A stretch of 64,000 nucleotides of DNA from assembly GCA_037013685.1 (NCBI GenBank), contig CM072894.1, positions 19,648,949-19,712,948 on the forward strand, in the 5' to 3' direction. Of this stretch, positions 24,555 through 64,000 are shown piece after piece; position 1 is the stretch's first letter; each line of letters opens with the position of its first letter. Under the pieces are notes generated by a model. That model saw only the letters and a program-made list of their open reading frames with translations, was not told the origin of the DNA and made no database searches. The translations under genes and the position numbers were made by a program. The stretch comes from Acridotheres tristis. Lineage: Eukaryota; Chordata; Aves; Passeriformes; Sturnidae.

Positions 24555-27500
24555 GTAAGACTGTCTTTTCTTCTCAGCCAGAAATAATGTTTCACTGCAA
24601 AAGATGGCTATTTGATATTCTGCCACATATCTTCACTAAAATACCAGTGGAAAAATGAAATTAACACCTTTATGAGGTCCAGCTGTAGCAATTTTTGTTA
24701 GGTATATTTTAGCTATTTTTCTTCAGAATGTAAGGATCTCTAATGTTAAAAGGCATTTGCAAAATGTTGTTTAGAGTACAGTATTCCAATTAGGCTGATG
24801 GACTAAAATACAGACCCTTCCTCTTCCTCTTAAATTGCATATGGCTTTCATTTGTCCTTCTTCAAGTTTCTCCCATACTTCAAGTATTGACACTTGATCT
24901 CTTTTCACACATTCTCAGATGCAACTCATGGTGTTAAAGAAAATACAAGGCAGGCTTACATTTAAAGAATTCCTAGAGGTTTTGGTCAATTTTATCTATA
25001 AGATAAATGGGTCAGATAATTTATTTTGGGAGTTCTACAGCTTGCAGGTAGATATCTGAGGAATTCAAGTTTATTCCTTTACATAACCTATCAATTTTTG
25101 ATTACTAAGATAAGAAACAGGAACAAATTCATTCAAAAGTGAATGTTGGAGAGAGGTCAAAGGAAGGAAAGGGGTGACTGGAATGGCAATGGGCACGAAC
25201 AGACAAGTAAGAGAGGGAAAGGCTATCCATAGCAATTTCTGGTGAGAGGGAGTAGTGTCCAACAATATTTTCCCATGAAGCAGCTTCTGGATCTTTCAGA
25301 CAGGTCTGAAATGGCTTCCAGTCTGTAATCTAATCTGTTTTGAGTGTTTTCCTACCTGCCTAGTCTTACACCAATCAGACTGAACCTCATGTAATATATT
25401 CTACACACATTTCCAAAGTCTTACGGTGTTTTCTTTTGCTGAGGTCGAGGGTCTTAAGGTGTAGTTAATGTACTTTCACACCTAATTTCAAGTCATTACT
25501 GAGAACATGAAGTAAAATTGCATGTAATACCCCTGAAGCACCTGAAGCTTTTACTACATTTACTGTTCTTTGGCCACGTTTTGGCCAATGTGAACTAGCA
25601 GTTCACATTCAGCCACTTATTTTGAATAACCCCATTCTAAATTTTAAAGCAAGTTTTTATTAAGGAATATTATTTCTGTGACATATCCTTATTAGTTTAT
25701 TTCATATATTCATAAAAAGTATTTTTATCTTCTGGGATTTATTAATTGTATTAATAAACACCTGGTGGTGATGTCAATATTTTTATTTTGAATAGTTATG
25801 TAACACTAATGCCTATAGGCTACTGAGGATGACTGTACAAATACAGACAAAAATACAAACGCAGTCATTGCTACAGATAAATTATAATCTAATAAAAAAA
25901 GAATACAATGGATCAATACTAAATGTCAAACTTAATGTAGAAAAGGAATATAAATCCTATGTATTAGTCAGGGAGGACCTATTAAAAGAAATTGTCAAAG
26001 TTTGAATTACTAGATTACAGTTTAAAGAAACAGGTTCTGACCAGGTGGTAAGTTCTGGAGACTGTTTTCACCTTTGAGGAAATGACTCCTTTCCATGAAA
26101 TACCTATTTTTATGAAACCAACTTTCATGTATTCCTTGCCTTAGGACCCACAGATAATTTTAACTGCATGTCTCTTTAGATATCTCAAAGAAATCTGCAT
26201 TGCATTGCATTTACCACTGTGAACTACAGCAGTGACATTTTGAGTCTCTTTTGATCTTTTTGTAATTCCGTTTTTTACTAGAATATTTTAAAGCAGTAAA
26301 AAATAGAGTAAATATGCCAGGATAAATGGTAAATGATGGTAAATGTCAATTATGAAAAGATAATGATCTATGACTTTAAAAATATTTCAGACCACATTTT
26401 TCTTCATAAAATTATTCTCTGTGCACAAAAGCCATGAGAAATTAAATTATTTATTTATTTAAAATAAAAATATTTAATTTTAGTTCTTCTTTACAAGAAT
26501 ATTTAGATTTAGGTTTAGATTATTTATATCTTATTCACAAGAATAATATTTACCTATCCTTCTCGTTCTAGAAAAAATTGAAGGCAGCATTTCCTGATCT
26601 GGAATTTGATCAGAGCACAGTAACTTAGATGTAATTTACCTTCACTTCCAGAAAACAACACCTGAATTTTGCAAAGCAACTTCCCAAACACTAAGAGAGG
26701 GAGTTAATATGACTCATTTTTTTCACTGTCCCAGCATACACTCTCTTGTATCTCTTTTCACCTCAGGACAGTAAGAGCTTGATTTGAGATATTTTTCTGA
26801 TACCAGCACACAGGAGCTACACTTTTTATTTCTAAACTGCAGAAATTAATCTCTAGCTGATGCTGAGGTGATGCCACTAGCCCTGCTGTTTCTGTCTGTC
26901 CTACTGTGGGACACCCATCCTTTTGATTAGGACAAATAGCTTTACTTCTTCCATTGAGACAGCTGGTCTTATTAACACTAGTGATTTAGAGGAAAGTTTT
27001 TAATCCAGGCTTTAGCATCTGAGAGGTTGTTGCAGGGCTTGGCACAGAGAAAGATATTAGTTCCAAATTACAGCTTCTCAAATAAAAGATTAGCATAAGA
27101 AAATTAGGATAGCTGGTCATTTTACAGATTTCACTTGCTATCCTTGCACTTACTCCAGCCCTAATCAACTGTTTCAATTTTAATGGAATGAAAATCTCAG
27201 TAGTCAGCTTTTTCAAGGTTTAAGCAAGCATTATTTTAAAATGAAAAAACCCCAGCAAGGTTTGCTGTTTCTCCACCTTGAAAATTTTGAGGGGGGTGTG
27301 TTCAGTTTCATGCAAAATGCAAATAACCTGTTAGATAACCTGAAGATTTTAATAAACAATCATGGTATCTACCTGGTACTTACACTGGTACTTTCACTTT
27401 ACCATTCGCCCTATTTAAGATATCATAAAAATAGATACCTTCAGGCCACTTCTTCTGGCTTTTTCAGAGACACAGAAAAATTAATTTGACATTGTTACTA

Positions 27501-30500
27501 AAGATATTTTACTTACTTTCTGACTCATCTTCTGTAAATGATGAGAAGATTATTACATTAAAAATAAAATTTAACAAGGTATCTGTGGACATAATATAAC
27601 CAGCTGAAATATGTATAAAATTAAAAACATATAGATACTGTTTATTGCTCAATCTTTATTATTATTTAATAATTATTTAATGGTAGGGACTGAAGGAAAA
27701 CTGGAGAAGGACTTGAATGCCATGCTCAATTGCAACTAAATGGCAAAAGCATGCCTTTAATAAATGGGAACTTCATTTTTCTAATGAAATGTATTAAGTT
27801 ATAGAGCATTACATATATGATATACAGACTAGAATTGTATTTCAAATACTTGAAACTCTCTTTGCTGAGCAGCAGAAGGTACGGAGAGGCCCGGACCACA
27901 TGTAGTTTTGAGACTCTTTCTTTAAAGATTTTTTTTAATGACAATTATTCTGAATTATTAGATATACAGAGTGTCTGAATTCTGCCTAATAGCATTCATA
28001 TCCTGGCAGTTTAGTTAGCAGATAACAAGCCATTTTAAAACCAGTGATGGAAGGAGAGGGAAGCTATCACTAACAAATGAGTAGCTCATGATTCAAGGAT
28101 TGCTGAGCTTGTTCGGGCTCAGTACAGGCAACAGCACAACTTTTGTTTCGTTGTTCTATTAAATGAATGCACGTATAGCAACAGTAAATCAGATACATAT
28201 TTCTGTGTTGTTCTGTTAAGCTTTAAATGAAAATGCTTGGGGCATATTTAGTATAGGAGAAACCTTCTTGTGTAATAGCAGCAGCAAAGAAAAGATATAA
28301 TTGCACTAGACAGTAGTGGAGGCAGGTCTCAAGTAATGTTTGCAACTCATCAGGAAAACTTTTTTAGGGCATGTTTTTTTCCCTGAGAAATACAGTGAAT
28401 CCCTAAGTCTGCCAATACTTTCCCCAGTCAGTTATTGGCTCCTTTGTGGGTTTCTAGCAATGCAAATATATATCTTTTAAATAAGGAAGATGCATTTTGT
28501 TACAGCATTCATAGCTGTAACTGTTAATAGATGAAAAGCAGTCTAAACAAATGCACTGAACTATAAAGACAAGGCAGACACACTGATGACTTGATCTGGG
28601 TGCATCTTTTGAGACTGGTTTCATAGAAAAGGCACCTAGGGTGAAAAGTTGAATCACAAACATGTAAAATGGGGTTTAAAGAAATGAATTATTCAGAAAG
28701 ACCAAAGAGAAACCTCAGATATCTTCTTAATTCATTAATCCTGCATGAGCAAAAGTAGTAATCAAAGGACTGTATCCAGAAAATGAGGTATACTTTTAAT
28801 TCTAAAAATAAGGGACAAGTTTGAGTTTAGGATCCTTATAACTGGGACTTACATTAATCAAAAAAAGGGATTAGTAAAGACATCCATCTTGTACAAAGAA
28901 AAAATTAGCAGAAATTTCAGCATAGAAGCCTGTGATAAGGTTGCCTGCTGGAGACTCTGCCTGACTTTCTAATTTTTTTTTTTTCCTTTTATACTGCATC
29001 TCTGTCTTCAGCCACTCCAAGGTCTCTGGCATTCTGCACATTACATTAACTCATAGTTCTCCAGGATATTCCTTGAGAGAAATTTTCTTCTTCATGTCTA
29101 CAGTACAGTGTATTTTAATTCTGAATTTATGGTATCTTGGTTCTGGTCTCGTATTACTTATCCACTTGGTGCTATAATCTACTGACTACATTATTTCAGT
29201 GATCTCCAGGCTGATCATACACACTACTGCTGTGCTGTGAACCCATTCCAGAGATAAAGACTTGAGGTGGCATAGGAACAGGAGTCCTTACCATGCCATT
29301 GGATTGGTTAATTCAGAGATAGGAGTATGCTGTTCCATTTCTTTCCTCCAATTTCTTACTCTAGGTTTTCAAGCGCCTTTTAACATCCCCTTCTGCCTTT
29401 ACATATCTCATTTCAAGAAGCTTTAGGAGAAGGACTATTGAATGAGTGCAAATGAGCAGAATATTATGTCTCATATTTAGATCCTGGCATCTCCAGGATA
29501 CAGATGTTGCACATCCATGAAGCAATGTAGCAAAGGTTACATGGCTTCATGTAACAGAAAACATAATTAAAGCTCATCAGTTAAGCATTGAAACTCCCTC
29601 TTAAAAGTGGTTCTCATAATTAAAATTTTTACAACAGTATGCCATAAACTTGCAAAGTAGACATCAAGTAAAGCTTTAATTTCTTCCCTGGTGGCAGCAC
29701 TCTTTACCTATATCTGCCTTCATTTTGCCATTCTCTCCCTCTAGCTATTCAAATCTCTCAACTGTGCTGTACAGTACATCACTTTAAATAACTGATCCTG
29801 CTGCAGAAGGACTTGGAAGAGAGAAAAATAACACTGCTTTCAGTTGATGCACTGCAGGACTTCATAAAGAGACCTGCTGTACAGTAGAGAGTTCTATGCA
29901 GAGAGCAGGAAAAAGCAGCATCATCCACCACTGGTACTAAAGATATTCACAGGGAAACAGAGCCTTAGGTTTTGGACTAATTTCAGTCTGCAAAAATACT
30001 ATGACACTTGCCTTGCAAAGAATCAGAAGCAGCATCTTTTCCCACATAGTCTTGATTGTACATGCTGTTTCCTTTTACTTAAAAGGCCTGTGGTTTTGAT
30101 TCACAGCTAACAGTCAATAAGTGCAACCTAAGCTGCTCTGGTATCTAATATTAGCCTTCACCACAGTTAAGTGTCAGTAAGAAAGAATTATGCATGTTCC
30201 TCCCATAATTCAGTTGCTGTCATTTAAACAGCACCAGTCATGCAAAATCTTTTCGTTTAATGAAAGTATTGACATTTGTAAAGTTGTATTACTAATGCTT
30301 GAAAAAAATAAGGGAAAATGAAATCTATTAAGTAGTAGAATGTAGGTTTACAATTTTCAACAGTACCTCATTGAATATGCATTTTTATACTTGCTGTTAA
30401 AAAAAAAGCTGTACTGTTAAAACACTTGTATCAGCAATTTGCTCTAACTAGGAGTGTCCAAGGACACAGGCAAAGCAGTATCTGTGGGAAGAAATAATGT

Positions 30501-30756
30501 CTTTTTCTGGATCAGCAGGAAAAAGCTGAAAAATAATTAATAAAATATCGAAATAAATTCTGAACTGTTGCTTTTAACTGCCATTCAGCCTTGAAATATG
30601 CTGCTTCTATTTCTATTTAAGCCTGGAAAGAGTTTCTAACCAAATGTTGAGGTTTTTCCTATTGGTACAATCTCACTTGCCTAAATTATTTAATTTTCTT
30701 TTATAGGTCATTTTTATGCAAGAAGCTAAAAGTAATTAAATTTGCAGGATGAAAAC

Positions 30757-55942
<25,186 letters not shown>

Positions 55943-58900
55943 GTAGGATTTTTCATATCTTAACTATTAAATTGTAGTCATATATTTACATGCTTTAATT
56001 ACATATTTAGAATGGTTCTTAAACTGTAATATCCCATGTAAATATATTTTATGTTTTAGAACTTTATGTATTACCATTCAAGAAAAAGAATATATTGGTC
56101 TAGTAAAGGATCCCTTGAGTTTACATTTTTAGTATATTGTTTATTAAAATTTGGAAGATATTTGATTTTAAATATGATTATTTCTTTCACAGTTTTGTGA
56201 GGTTTTAGGACTAGTAAACACTTGATAGAACATTTTTCTGTAGTACCTATATGTCATAATATAAGAATTTATGGAATAAGGGTAGAAGGCTAAGGAACAA
56301 TTAAGGAGCTTTGCATAACAAAGCAAACAGAAGTGGAGAAAAAATATTTCTTTCAATATTTAGGGTAGTTCTAAAAATTCACCTTGAGACATGACAAATC
56401 AGTAATGTATTCTAGATTATCTAAAAAGTTTTGTGAGTAATATTTGTACAGACTTGCGATTCAGAGGCGATGGCTGACTGAAATAAAGTAATCTAGGTAC
56501 TGATGGATGTCATGGTAAAGCAGCAGCTCAAGTTATCCTGGAGAGCAGAATGACCTTGTAATATAGACGCATGCAGAAACAGCTTACTTGAAGGCTTTAT
56601 GCTGTTATTATTGTGCGAAGTGACAGAAGTTGGTCTAAAAAACCAATGCCATGTGTTTCAAAATCTAAGTGGCTCAATTACCAGAAGTGATCAGGAACAG
56701 GTGCTAATGATATTCAAGGAAAATTCTGTGTTGGGGTAGTGATCAATGACAAGCTAATAAAGGCATTAGCAGAATCTAATTATATTAATTAGAAATTTAG
56801 GAACTTTGACGTTTAAGGGATCAGGAACCATGGATAAATTTGTTTTCAATTAGATTACAAGCTGTGATGTTATGTAATAACTCATTAATCCAAAAGGGTT
56901 TGTTTACCAATGAAGAAAGTTCTCCTATAAAGAAGCCTAGCATTCATGCCTTTACCATAGCTGTATATCTGGCATATTTGCAATAATGATGTATTCCTCA
57001 GTAATATCAAACTACACTACATTACATTAATGCATAGCCATGATCCAGTTAATCATGGTATGGGGTTTTTGCTAAAGAACATCAAGAGTGTGTGTATATT
57101 TGCAGCTGCAAAAAACGCTGCTCTGTGTAACAACTGCAAGATGAAGAGCAAGATATTCTATCATCTGAGTTGCTCAGTTATGAGACAAACAGTTTCAATG
57201 CAGATGTGTAAGATAGTACAACAGTAGTGCTTATCCATGGTAAATTTAGAATATAAGAGATACAGGAAGTGTACAGCAGTGTAAATTAAGAGATCAACTA
57301 GTATTAAAAAAAAAAACATTCCAAGTGATTCTGGATCTGAGAGTTAAGTATTTTTCATATAAGCTGGTTTTCATTTTTAATGAACCTTTAGCAAAGTCTT
57401 CTATGTCCTTTCAGATATTCTGTTTTTAAAAATTACATTACACTATATATTTTCTGTCCTTGTGGCTAACTTTGATAAATACAATTATGAGTGCCTTCCT
57501 ATTAACTCCATCAAGTTACAAGCCTAAACATTTCCTGAATATGTTACTTTTTAAAAGGTTTGTAATACAGGAAGTTGGGGGGCTGTGCATATACTGAATT
57601 TGTGGTTACATGACACGTTAGCCTCCACACTAAAGAAACTTGGGACGTTCCCATCCACGCCTGGCTAGTGATCCCGTGGAAGTCTTGGCTGCATTTTCTG
57701 CCTCAGAAAAGGCAGGTCACTGGTTGTGCCACAGGTATTATTGGTTTGTTTCTCCTGTAAGGTAGATTGAATGGCTCAGTTTACAATGTACTGCCGTATA
57801 TTCTATCAGAACAGCAGAGGAAAAAACTAAATGCAATGCAAAGGCAGAAACTCCTCTGCTTTCCAGGTGTGATGTGATGTATGTACACCCCAAGAAAATG
57901 GAGTAAAAGCCCTTCTTGATGTGCTGACAAGTTCTGAATACCAATATCAAGGTGACTTGTTCAACCCCAGCTTTGCCTGGTTCAGGCATCATGCCTTTAT
58001 CTTCTAAGGCCATCCTGAAGCTTCTGGACAGTAATAAATCAAAAGGGATTTTGCCCTTTTTTTAATGGACTGGTATCTATATGTCTACAGGAAGAGAAAC
58101 CAATTAATAAGCAATTTGACAGTGAAAATCTCAGGTGGCTATGGGAAATCCAGCAGTAAATAATGGATGGTATTTATATTAAGAAATTGTGGAGGCATTT
58201 TCAGTGGAGTTAAGATAGGTTTAAGACTTCCATGCTGCTTCAGTAGTTTCATAGACTGTAGTAGTCCATACCCTTGGGAAACTGGAGCAATAATACTTCC
58301 ATCAAGTTCTGCTCACACACAACTGTTTATTGTTTAACTGAGTGACATGTATTCATACACTGCAAGCGTGCATATTGTGAACAGTATCTAATCAGACAGT
58401 ATCCTGAAAATTGTGAATTCTATATTAGTTTCACTTCCTGCTCTGGATTCCTTATTCCATTCCTTCTGGATGCTTTCTATGGAAAGAATAAAGTGGGGTT
58501 ATCTTATTGTGTGTATAAAAATCCACTGTCTTTTGGAATATATGAACAGAAGTTCTGGCATGTGAGAGGAATTTGTGAAGTTTCCCAATCTTCTCCTACC
58601 AAGTCAACAGTACTGTTGAATCTTTTGTTGCCTTCTGATTGTCTTTTAAGGAAGATAAAGAGTACATTGGTTTAAGTTTCCTCTCTAGAACAGTACACCA
58701 TCACTTGCTTTGTTTTGCCTCTCAAGGGGTCCCACTGAGAAAACATTCCTGCTAGAAGGCCTGGTCTGCAAAAGGAGGGGTAAGAGATGGGGCAGAACTT
58801 CCCCTGCCTTAACTGTGGCAGTACTTAGCACTTAAAATACCCTGAGGAGGTATCCCCTATAATAACATTTTATTTAAGCACAGAGCTGTGCGAAGCTAGA

Positions 58901-61900
58901 TCTGCACAGGAACTATAAAATGAATCTTTTTTCTGGTGTCTTACTGACTGTCACTGATGTTAAGAGCAGAATGATTATTTGAAGTCTGTCATGCTAGAAG
59001 CGGGTCATAGCCTGTATTTCCCTGAGGAATATACCAGGAGCAGGTAATTACTATAGACATTGTAATTGTGGGTGAGTGAGGAACAAATTGTAATACTTTC
59101 TATTTTTTTAATCAGATATACTATAGTAGAAAATAACTAGCCACCAAGCCTCTCTTTAAAGACTAGCTCTTTTCTTTTTTTTTCCCCCCTCCCTTTCATG
59201 ATTTCATGGAAATGCTTTCCAATTAAGCTGCTAGTTAATAACTTCCAAAATCTTCCAGAACCTGTCCTGGAACCTGGTTGCAAATTTCAGACCCAAACAA
59301 GATCTTTCTAATACACAACACTAGAAATCTGGGGAAATCTCTTTTTGGCTGAAACAGAGTGATAACACTTAATAGATTATAAAGTTACTCACTGCTTCAG
59401 AGTAATAGTTGGCTTAAAGTACCTGCAAGAAGTGAACATTTCATTAATACTTTGAAGGAGGATTTTTTTAGTAGTCAGAAAAGTGAGGTGCAGTAACCAA
59501 TGAGATAATCATCAGAAAAATAGATTTCTGCTCTGAAAAAAAAGATACTCAAGATCATTAGCTTTGAAGATAAAAAATTAGAAATAGCTGAAAGGGATAA
59601 TTTGTTGGGTTTTAACATTAGCATGTGGATGCTGTTTCTGTTGTGAAATGAGTAACTACGTTAATCTTACCAAACATAAGACTTCTAACTATTGTATATT
59701 GTATACCGCTTAACAACTTTGTTGTTGCTGATTGTCAACTTTATAAAAAACAATTTCAAATATATTTCTCAGTTGTGGAAAACTTATTTTACAACTAAAG
59801 AAATACATATACCTACAGGCCTCAGTGATTCACAATTCCAAAAACCTTTCTATCTACAGTGTATGTACAGTAAATACAGACTCAGATTGGAGAAATAAGG
59901 TTACTCAATTGACTTTTGATGATCACAACAGATGATTTTGATAAAATTAAAAATATCTTTTATCATCGAACCTACCTAATTTTAAAAACAATTGATACAT
60001 CCAGTTTTCTGATTGGCTTCATAGGGCCTTTGTGTCTAGATGAGGTGAAAAGGCCAAAACCAGTGTTATTGCATTCCCAAAAAACAAGCATTTTCACTGG
60101 GCTCCAATAAATTTCTTAGCCAAAACAGACACAGCAGGATTTAATCAATTTGTTGGAAAAATTTTTTATCATGTTTAAAATGTCCAAAAATCTAATTTTT
60201 TTCTAAAGCTAACCAGTATCTTCAGAAGTGTTAAATTATTTAAGTTATGGACTAACTGTGGTTAATGATTTAAGCCATATCTCTGGATACACTGATGCTC
60301 CATTGTCCAGACACTGATACAATCCTCTTTTGAAACAATGAGATAAAGATTATAGATTCAGAAGTATATAGCATAGTAAATCTAAAGTAGAAACTTACAC
60401 AATGTGATAAGTCATCACATTTAAATTGAAGAGAAATTAAAGATGTTTATTTTAATCAAGATCTAGGAGTTCCGCCATTATTAGAGGATGAAGGAGGAAT
60501 GGGAAGGCATACACTTTCAAAGCATTTTGCTTCCTGTATATTTTTCAAATAAAAGAGATAATCACATAGTCAGTTAAACAAAGACTAGGACATGAAACAA
60601 AAAAAAAACAAACAAAACCCTTTAAATCTTAATTAACAAGCATTAAGGACTATATAAATACAGAAACAGTTTCCAGATCTGCTAACCATGTCTTTGTTAA
60701 TTGTATAATTCGATTTTTGTTTATGAATCGCAGTCTTTGTGTGCAGATTACTAGTTTTAGCTTTATATTTCTAATTTCTCTAAAATAAACTAACAAATTC
60801 TGTAGAAAAGTTTGTTGAACAATTCAGGTGGTATGTATTTCCCTTTTTCCGGCTAACAATAAAATATTTCATAACTATGTTTTAATTGTGTTAAAGCCAT
60901 GTTTGACTTAGAGATTCCAAAAAGAGAAAAACTAGTGATCATGTGTCTTGAACTTCACCACCTACCATTCTTACTTCTCACAGGGGTAAAACCAAGCTGG
61001 AGCAATCAAGAATGCAGCTCTGGTGCTTTTTAACCAGGTAGAGCAACGTGTCACCACTTTCACACAGGTTACCTAAGCAAGTTATACATATATATATGTA
61101 TATATATATAATCACTTTTTAATGGATTTTGACTGGCCTGCATGCTATTCAGCTATGTACCTTCCCTATCCATTGCAAGAGTAGAAACATGCACAGCTGC
61201 TCTCTGCTGAGTCATGGGACTCACATCACAGCATGGTCAGGTGGGATTGGCAAACCCAACATACATTTTTTAACTCCGCTAATGGTTTTTCTGAATATTT
61301 AAAAACAGTATTTAGCAATAACTGCATGCTCTTCAGGTTTTGAAGTATGGATCATAAAAGTACTGGAATGTTTTATGCTAAAGAAGCCAAAGAAAAAGGG
61401 AGCATGCATAGTTTTTAAAAAATAAAAACAACCCTTTTTGATTCAGCCCTTATAAATGTTAATATTTCATGAAATACGTTAAATGATTTTGAAATAATTA
61501 TTGCCATGAGTTCAACTCCTTAATGAATAACATTCGAATTATTGCAGTAGCTACTGGTGTAAAAATTACAGTCATACTTTTAAATCTACAATGCACTGTA
61601 ATGCAGATCTTCAAGAGTTACAAACTACATTCTGTATTCATTTGGACAGTGCATATCTTGAGTTTTATAAACTGGAAGCAAAGCAAGCAGTTTTGTAAGT
61701 GCTAAAATTATACCTAGCAAATAACTCTCCTTAACGAACTCTCAAATGCTAAACATTTTACAACTCCTCTTTTCTTAAACCTCTATAAATAGTGGTATTT
61801 GGAATGTGTTTCACAATAGTGTTCCATAAATGAATTGGGGGACTTACTTGTGTAAATTAGAAAGACTACGGAGTAGTCAGCATCATTTTTATAAAATTGC

Positions 61901-64000
61901 ATGTATATCTATTTATCCTAGGGACTTTTTTCATTATATGCAAACATGCCCTCCATTGATTAGTAATTGGCGGAGCCTTCAGGAATAGTGACAGCAATTA
62001 TTGCACAGGAGCCAAAGTTACATAAAACAAAGGAGGTTAAATTATTCTAGTAAAACTGAGCATCAAACTTTGGAGGGGATTGAGATTTCAGTCCTGTAGC
62101 AGGACTGAAAGCTGTTTCCTTCAGGCAGAGTTTCACTGGCTTCAAAAGGATCACCAAGTCGTTCATTTTATGCCCTTGATTATAGTGTGGCATGATCTGC
62201 CTACATTATATTGTGGCCTAATTGCCCAGAGGTGCCAAAAAATTTAATATTGGTGGGTATTCTGAAAATTCTCAGATTTAAATGAATAAATTTTAAACCA
62301 AGATATGCTTTAAACACCAAATAAAACTCTAAGGAAAGAGATTTTAAAATTGCATTCTTAACATAATATAAAAGTCAAATACCATAAGATCTGAGATCTT
62401 AAAGTCGCTTTAGAATCACTTTGGAATCATCAATCTCCATTATTTTATATTTTTCAACTCAATTACAGTGCAGCTTTCAAGACTGAAAGGATAAAACCAC
62501 ATGGCTGAATTACTAAAGGCAATTTGTAATGGCTGAATCTTTTTATTTTATTGTCACTTGAATCATGAAGCCGTTTGTAAAGCTTAAAACTTCAGTAGCC
62601 TGCTCTTGCTCTTATTGAAATCTAGAATAGAATCAAATGAGAGCAAGACTGGGTCTTAAGTGAATGCATTTTCTTGTAAATGGGCACATTAACACGCTGT
62701 TGGTCAAAGCTTGTTTTAATGGTCGAAGCTGTTGATAAGAGACGCACTGCTCTGAAAGAACATTATGGAGGCTGATTATATATACATTAACCAAGTATTG
62801 GGTGGGTGATGAAGCACTTTTTCTTTTAAATCCTACACAAGAATATTTATAATACTGTTTTCAGAAAAATATAATCCCACTGAGGTAGTCTGATTGTTTC
62901 TTTTATTTTTGTGTGTGATTTCCACAGTACTGCTCAGGCTTCTGCTCTAGTCAAGCATGTTGTTTTGCTGATTCAGGTCTTGAGAATGCCGCATCATAAG
63001 CAATTGCTTTCAAATGTTTCTTTATAAAGGAAAATGTGATATCATTGAAGATGCAAATAAATATTTACAGGGCATGGTGTGTTCTAGAGGCTGATAATCA
63101 CATTTATGAGCTGATAAGAAGATTGTGCTAATCCATCATGTATCTCGAGCTTCCTATTACTTTTATTAGCTTTATTGCTGGAAAGAATATCATTAACGTC
63201 ACCTTATTTAAAATGTATTGGTTCTTTCCTAATTTAGGGTCTTGAAGCAAAGAAGAGGAATTTTATTTAGTAATGAGGTTTTTCTCTTAATAACACAGTT
63301 GTTTGAGATTATATGAAAAATAATGAAGAGAATGCTTTATGGGAAAACTACTGAAAATAATTATAGTAGTTTTTGTTTGTACTGGTTGTAAATTGCATTT
63401 CTGTCACTTGGCTTTTAGTAACATTGCTGACAGAACTATCTGCAGCAGTCTTTACAGAGGAAGATGTAGTTAAAAATTTGACTCTTTTAATTTGCACTCA
63501 TAGATTTATAATGGACGCTTACTATGAACCTTTATCTTGCTACTATTAAGTCAGTAATTTATTTAATGATGATGGATCAGGCCATGAATTAGTTTTACTT
63601 TTCCTAAGTTGAATGTGCCAGAAAATTATTTTTACAATATTTGGGTTTTATTTAGCGAAGAAACTGCCTATCATTTCAATGGAAGGTTTCTTATTTCTTG
63701 GTATTTCAATGATATAAAGTAAGATAATTAATTCACAAGTATTGTTTTTAAAAGAGAGACATCCTTATTTGTGGATAGTAAGGCGGTGTGCTAATAATGT
63801 TTAATATAATGTACATTACTGGGTATTTTGGTTGTAAATATAATAGAGAAAGTGAAATTTAAAATACTCGCACAATGAGATACATGGTATTTTATCTCAG
63901 ACTCGCAGATTTACATGACCAGTAATAAAATTATTTCAGGTAGAGGCAACATGGCTGTAAGTATTTTACATATATAAATTTTGGAAATCATAGAGGAAGT
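55943..64000 (+). other. SCN3A: SCN3A intron 16, runs off the window
   Basis: More than 8 kb after the donor of exon 16, the longest intron in the coding part here. I looked for the next exon (LNATSSSEGSTVD-like) and did not see it. Contains a TA-rich run (61083-61112); no CR1 or other named repeat recognised. Confidence 0.8.
61083..61112. repeat. Imperfect (TA)n run
   Basis: Alternating TA interrupted by single C and G, in intron 16. Confidence 0.9.

Larger units (their letters stand above)
15273..30706 (+). other. SCN3A: Inferred long 5' UTR intron of SCN3A
   Basis: About 15.4 kb without a coding exon. Contents seen: a perfect 26-bp sequence present twice (18161 and 20182), a short TA run (23631), and one candidate internal noncoding exon (24303-24554). 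No CR1 or other named repeat was recognised. The remainder is AT-rich and undistinguished. Confidence 0.55.

Noticed and set aside
30742..30756. In-frame upstream TTG extending the SCN3A protein by five residues
   Set aside because: The family starts at MAQ; the ATG at 30757 has a good context and the upstream codons may lie partly in the intron.
55943..64000. Next SCN3A coding exon (LNATSSSEGSTVD region), or conserved noncoding islands near 62.7 and 63.1 kb
   Set aside because: No matching coding sequence was seen. The two patches merely look less AT-monotonous, and without alignment there is no support.

Overview
This is vertebrate nuclear DNA, almost certainly from a bird. It is AT-rich and intron-dominated, and its recognisable interspersed repeats are CR1 LINE 3' ends, the main avian/reptilian retroelement. 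No bacterial, viral, rRNA, tRNA or CRISPR features were seen.

The right-hand 33 kb carries the 5' 57% of a voltage-gated sodium channel alpha-subunit gene on the + strand. Sixteen coding exon positions (30757..55942, with two alternative versions of exon 5) were placed by splice sites, reading phase and protein similarity. They join into 3420 nt = 1140 codons: the N-terminus, domain I, the I-II linker, domain II, and the II-III linker up to the ankyrin-G-binding segment. Domains III and IV and the C-terminus lie beyond the right edge. The N-terminus, the I-II linker and the 3' half of exon 16 read as SCN3A (Nav1.3) rather than SCN1A, SCN2A or SCN9A. The gene keeps two hallmark features: a U12-type AT-AC intron 2, and the mutually exclusive exon pair 5N/5A (N209 versus D209).

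The left 15 kb looks like the divergent SCN2A/SCN3A promoter interval. A GC-rich leader at about 14.87-15.27 kb (+ strand) ends in a splice donor and is the likely first noncoding exon of SCN3A. An inverted counterpart at about 5.37-5.77 kb (- strand) ends in a nearly identical donor sequence (20 of 21 bases) and is the likely first noncoding exon of SCN2A, whose coding part would lie left of the window. About 1.3 kb upstream of that inferred SCN2A start is a near-consensus RE1/NRSE site for the neuronal repressor REST, the element first described at mammalian SCN2A.

Layout: 1-5.37 kb, inferred SCN2A intron 1 (-); 5.37-5.80 kb, SCN2A leader and core promoter; 5.8-14.87 kb, intergenic with RE1 and one CR1; 14.87-15.27 kb, SCN3A leader; 15.27-30.7 kb, long 5' UTR intron; 30.7-55.94 kb, coding exons; 55.94-64 kb, intron 16. 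Exon calls are strong. The promoter and leader calls are inference from sequence pattern and known gene order. All family comparisons are from memory, not from database searches.
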